Notes under the pieces: generated by a model
What the model was told of the DNA's origin: nothing
Database searches by the model: none
What the model saw: only the letters and a program-made list of their open reading frames with translations
Position numbers and translations under genes: made by a program
Assembly (NCBI GenBank): GCA_945871455.1
Contig: CAMBXJ010000153.1
Span: 1 to 8,780, forward strand
DNA: 8,780 nt
Origin: Asaia bogorensis
GTDB lineage: Bacteria > Pseudomonadota > Alphaproteobacteria > Acetobacterales > Acetobacteraceae
Direction of reading: 5' to 3'
Shown: positions 6,557-8,780 of the stretch, one piece after another
Layout: every line of letters begins with the position of its first letter
Position numbering within the stretch: position 1 is the first letter of the stretch

Positions 6557-6964
6557 TCAGTGCCCCGCCGGGAGTTCAGCCAGTTCGATCACCACGTTGC
6601 CGGTGCAGGACGGGTCGAGGAACACGATCTTCGAGCCGCCATGGCCGATCTTCCAGGTCTCGCTTTGCAGCTTGATGTTCTTGGCCTTCAGTTCGGCGAT
6701 CGCGCCTTCGATGTCCTCGACCTCGAAGCAGATATGGAACAGGCCGGTGCCCTTCTGCTCGATCCACTTGGTCACGCCGGACTCGGGGCCCTGGCCTTCC
6801 AGCAGTTCGATATAGGTCTGACCGACCGGCAGCATCGCCAGTTTGGTCTGCCCGATCTGCTCCTCATATTCCAGGTCCAGGCCGAACGTGTCGCGCATCA
6901 GTTCCAGCGACTGCTTCATGGAATCGACGGCGATAGCGATGTGCTCGACGCGCTTGATTTTCAT
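6557..6964 (-). CDS. VOC family metalloenzyme (glyoxalase I / methylmalonyl-CoA epimerase type)
   Basis: The 135-residue protein is a single-chain VOC enzyme made of two beta-alpha-beta-beta-beta modules. The likely metal ligands are H8 (VEHIAIAV), E53 (YIELLE), H77 (LFHICFEV) and E127 (VVIELAEL). The His-Glu-His-Glu set and the length match bacterial glyoxalase I. The phrases GLFHICFEVEDI, AIAELKAKNIKL and GSKIVFLDPSCTGNVVIELAEL look more like methylmalonyl-CoA epimerases. Glyoxalase I isomerises hemithioacetals of methylglyoxal; the epimerase inverts C2 of methylmalonyl-CoA. Neither can be assigned, and other VOC reactions are possible. It begins 22 bases after the tetR stop with a strong GGGAGGG site 6 bases before ATG 6964, the best ribosome binding site of the operon. 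Confidence 0.9.
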   Translation of the reverse strand: MKIKRVEHIAIAVDSMKQSLELMRDTFGLDLEYEEQIGQTKLAMLPVGQTYIELLEGQGPESGVTKWIEQKGTGLFHICFEVEDIEGAIAELKAKNIKLQSETWKIGHGGSKIVFLDPSCTGNVVIELAELPAGH

Positions 6965-6986
6965 GTCATCCCTCCCGGGTTACGGA

Positions 6987-7760
6987 TCACCGCCCCGCGC
7001 CGGTTCGGCGCGCGGCTCGGACCTTCGTCTCTCCTGACGTCATATGACCCGCGCGGCGTCCGGGCAATGGTGCCGGTGGTTCCCCCGCGTCCAACAGCAT
7101 CAGCAGGTGATCGACCATCGGTCCCGCCGCCTGCGCCAGATCGTGCGGGCGGCGATAAAGCAGCCAGGTGATGGTCATGTGCGTCAGGCTTCCCATCAGA
7201 ATCGTGGCCGAGCGGTGCGGGTCTAAACGGGCGTCCCATTCGCCGAGGCGGCTGCCGGCCCGGATCATCTCCACCACGATCCGCCCGAAATCGTCGATGG
7301 CGCGCCGGACGCGGGCCTCTTCGATCAGCACACTGGGCCAGATTTCCAGATACAGCAGGCGCGCCCAGTCGGGGTCGCGCACCGCATAGTCGGTCGCCAT
7401 CGACAGAAACAGGTGCAAGCGTTCTCGCATGGTCGCCAGCAAGGGCGCCTCGGCCAGGAATTCGGCATAGAACGCGGTCAGGCGCTGGATCGGGATGGCG
7501 TAGGCGAGGTCTTCCTTGCTGGGGTAGTAGTCGTAGATGGACGACACCGGGATCCCCGCCTCGGCCGCCACATCGGCCATCTTCGCCTTGGCGATCCCGT
7601 CGCGCGCGAAGATCCGGGTCGCGGCCGCCAGGAGGTCCTGCTGCCGGCGCCGGCTGCGATCCTGCTTCAGATCGCGCGCCCCATCCGGATCGGCGATCGC
7701 GGCCCGGGTCAGAATTTCAAGCCAACGCGCCATGACTGGCCCGGACGCTTTTTCAACCAT
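6987..7760 (-). CDS. TetR/AcrR family transcriptional regulator
   Basis: The 257-residue protein has a typical TetR DNA-binding domain. RRRQQDLLAAATRIFARDGI (37-56) is helix 1. MADVAAEAGIPVSSIYDYYPSKEDL (61-85) holds the helix-turn-helix, with the conserved Y-x-Y-Y-P-S-K-E-D-L turn after the recognition helix. The remaining, mostly helical part, including LLYLEIWPSVL and LMGSLTHMTITWLLY, is the ligand-binding and dimer domain, followed by a basic low-complexity tail. About 35 residues precede helix 1, more than usual, so an internal start such as the ATG at 7733 is possible. I keep ATG 7760 because AGAGGTGA lies about 12 bases upstream and the internal start has no site. As first gene of the operon it probably represses its own transcript until a pathway compound binds. 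Confidence 0.92.
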   Translation of the reverse strand: MVEKASGPVMARWLEILTRAAIADPDGARDLKQDRSRRRQQDLLAAATRIFARDGIAKAKMADVAAEAGIPVSSIYDYYPSKEDLAYAIPIQRLTAFYAEFLAEAPLLATMRERLHLFLSMATDYAVRDPDWARLLYLEIWPSVLIEEARVRRAIDDFGRIVVEMIRAGSRLGEWDARLDPHRSATILMGSLTHMTITWLLYRRPHDLAQAAGPMVDHLLMLLDAGEPPAPLPGRRAGHMTSGETKVRAARRTGAGR

Positions 7761-7829
7761 GCCGCGCCCCGTTCACCTCTATTGCCAGCGCCCCGTCCAT
7801 CCCATCATCACCCCCCCGCCATCTTCGCC

Positions 7830-7857
7830 TACAGTCCCGCTCGTATAGTCCCGCTCG
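7830..7857. repeat. Tandem 14-bp repeat upstream of tetR, possible operator
   Basis: TACAGTCCCGCTCG (7830-7843) is followed at once by TATAGTCCCGCTCG (7844-7857), two head-to-tail units differing at one base. The repeat lies 70 to 97 bases upstream of the tetR start. On the minus strand the units read CGAGCGGGACTATA and CGAGCGGGACTGTA, so a weak -10-like TATACG lies at their junction. A regulator bound there could block transcription. TetR proteins usually bind inverted repeats, so a different factor or a replication-slippage duplication is also possible. Confidence 0.5.
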
Positions 7858-7903
7858 GCCTGTCAGACACCAGCCCATTTGGGTGCGAACCAAAGTTGTG
7901 GGA

Positions 7904-8780
7904 TCAAGCCGCGGCGTTCGATGACGCTTCTGGGTGGTTGAGATTGGCGGGTGCCGACGCCCTGTCGGCCAGCGCCGCCCAATAAGCGTCCCAGTCCCCG
8001 TTCAGACGATTGATCCGCAACGCGAGCATATGTTCCGCATGCTCGACGAGCCACCAGGCGCCAGGAAGTTTCAGACGCTTTTGCGCGACATAGCGATGCG
8101 CGCTTTCGATTTCTCCCGAGCCGATCGGAAGTCCTTCGGCGAGGGCCTCGCGATAATTCAATTGGTCTTGACGGGCGCTGAGATATCGATGGCGGACGCG
8201 GACCGGGGCTTGTTCGTCGCTCACATCGAGACTTTCACAGTGGAGAAGCAGGGCTTTCAGAACCGCGCCGGCACGCCCCGCCTTCAACGCGTCCTTTTGC
8301 GCCTCCATCCAGGCTTTCGCGGCCACGGCGTCCGGCGCGATTGTCTTCGCGGCCGCGCTCAAATACTCACAAACATGATAGAAATCGATCAGATAACTGC
8401 CCTGTTCGCCGAACCGCTCCTCGATTTGACCCACGATCCATGGCGCGCCGTCGCCCACCGCGTGCACGCGCGAACCCGTCCCGAACCCCGCCCGGACCGC
8501 GCAGGCGAACAGCCGCCTCCCAGCATCCTCCACGCCGCCTTCGATCCCGCCTCCGTACACCGGCGTGCGGCTTCCCTTGGCGTGGGCGAGCGAAATCTTC
8601 GCCTCTCTCCACGACAGGGTTTTCCCCTTGCGTTTGTCTTTCCGGTTCGAGTCCGGCGTCATAACGGGGATCATGCCGCCATCGATCTGGGCCACGATCT
8701 GCTTGTGCCGGCCCGGTTCTTCCGGGCAGTCCACCTCATCGCCGCCGGTCTCGAACATGGCCTGGGCATGGCCCAGGGTA
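7904..8780 (-). CDS. ISKra4-like family transposase (partial, N-terminus outside window)
   Basis: The frame stays open to the window edge: codons upstream of the first ATG (8758) read TLGHAQA without a stop, so the real start lies outside and this is the C-terminal 292 codons. Counting from that ATG, the DDE-type catalytic residues are probably D26 in AQIDGGMIP, D103 in VGDGAPWIVG and E218 in IGSGEIESAHRYVAQKRLK. A KDKRKGKTLSWREAKI segment (40-55) and IDFYHVCEYL (124-133) are also seen. These patterns fit ISKra4-type transposases; the family assignment is from memory of the motifs. No frameshift or internal stop is visible, so the element could be functional. It is transcribed toward the tetR operon on the same strand, 143 bases away. 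Confidence 0.85.
   Translation of the reverse strand, partial: TLGHAQAMFETGGDEVDCPEEPGRHKQIVAQIDGGMIPVMTPDSNRKDKRKGKTLSWREAKISLAHAKGSRTPVYGGGIEGGVEDAGRRLFACAVRAGFGTGSRVHAVGDGAPWIVGQIEERFGEQGSYLIDFYHVCEYLSAAAKTIAPDAVAAKAWMEAQKDALKAGRAGAVLKALLLHCESLDVSDEQAPVRVRHRYLSARQDQLNYREALAEGLPIGSGEIESAHRYVAQKRLKLPGAWWLVEHAEHMLALRINRLNGDWDAYWAALADRASAPANLNHPEASSNAAA
7904..8780 (-). mobile_element. ISKra4-like insertion sequence, partial
   Basis: The transposase gene marks the element. Its 3' terminus should lie in the roughly 45 bases to the left of the stop codon (7858-7903), where GGGTGCGAACCAAAGTTGTG is a candidate for part of the terminal inverted repeat. The other terminus is outside the window, so neither the inverted repeat pair nor a target duplication can be confirmed. 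Confidence 0.7.

Larger units (their letters stand above)
4069..7760 (-). other. Five-gene operon: tetR - VOC - sulfurtransferase - hydrolase - SDR
   Basis: All five genes lie on the minus strand with gaps of 22, 1, 21 and 27 bases in transcription order. Each downstream gene has a purine-rich ribosome binding site in or just before the gap. No terminator-like stem with a U-run is seen in any gap. The layout supports one transcript starting upstream of 7760, with the TetR-family protein controlling its own operon. The enzyme set (metal-dependent VOC, thiol sulfurtransferase, alpha/beta hydrolase, SDR) points to catabolism or detoxification of a small carbonyl or thioester compound. The substrate is unknown, and no transporter or CoA ligase is in view. 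Confidence 0.75.

Noticed and set aside
5767..6675. Plus-strand frame of 302 codons
   Set aside because: It is antisense to the sulfurtransferase and VOC genes, which show full family motifs; the antisense product is Arg-rich and featureless.
7761..7817. Short leader-like frame on the minus strand before tetR (MMGWTGRWQ then stop) next to a run of seven G
   Set aside because: Two Trp codons in nine invite an attenuator reading, but no alternative hairpins or U-run follow, and the downstream genes have no link to tryptophan. Probably chance.
1..8780. Composite transposon bounded by two ISKra4-like copies
   Set aside because: The left copy is a truncated fragment only about 84 percent identical to the right one, so the two could not serve as matching ends of a recently mobile unit.

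Overview
The window is high-GC bacterial DNA with short intergenic gaps and Shine-Dalgarno-led genes. The gene families (host-attachment protein, EPS-type glycosyltransferase and methyltransferase, ISKra4-type transposase) and a perfect FNR/FixK-type box suggest an alphaproteobacterium, perhaps Rhodospirillales/Acetobacteraceae. That placement is inference from gene content only. No rRNA, tRNA or CRISPR array was seen.

Left part (1-3208). The left edge carries a decayed scrap of an ISKra4-like transposase (1-62, minus strand), followed by about 400 bases with no supported gene. A GT-B glycosyltransferase gene (464-1642, minus) follows. It may be translationally coupled, through an ATGA overlap, to a small candidate membrane protein gene (1639-1902, minus). 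Divergent from these is a class I methyltransferase with an N-terminal zinc-binding Cys cluster and a C-terminal beta-rich extension (2021-3208, plus). This looks like the edge of a surface-polysaccharide locus.

Middle (3209-4068). A 153-residue host-attachment family protein (3306-3767, plus) stands alone. Upstream of it is a perfect TTGAT-N4-ATCAA box, and its ribosome binding site lies in the 3' arm of a GC-rich hairpin. This suggests oxygen- or redox-responsive expression, possibly with control at the mRNA level. A gap of about 300 bases then separates it from the convergent operon.

Right part (4069-7760). Five minus-strand genes form a compact operon with gaps of 1 to 27 bases. In transcription order they encode a TetR/AcrR regulator, a small VOC metalloenzyme (glyoxalase I or methylmalonyl-CoA epimerase type), a two-domain rhodanese/3-mercaptopyruvate-type sulfurtransferase, an alpha/beta hydrolase and a classical NAD(P)-dependent SDR. 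It looks like a locally regulated catabolic or detoxification operon with an unidentified substrate. A 14-bp tandem repeat lies upstream of tetR.

Right edge (7861-8780). An ISKra4-like transposase gene, cut by the window end, points into the operon from the same strand. With the decayed relative at the left edge, the genes lie between two IS-derived sequences, which suggests an accessory region shaped by IS activity.
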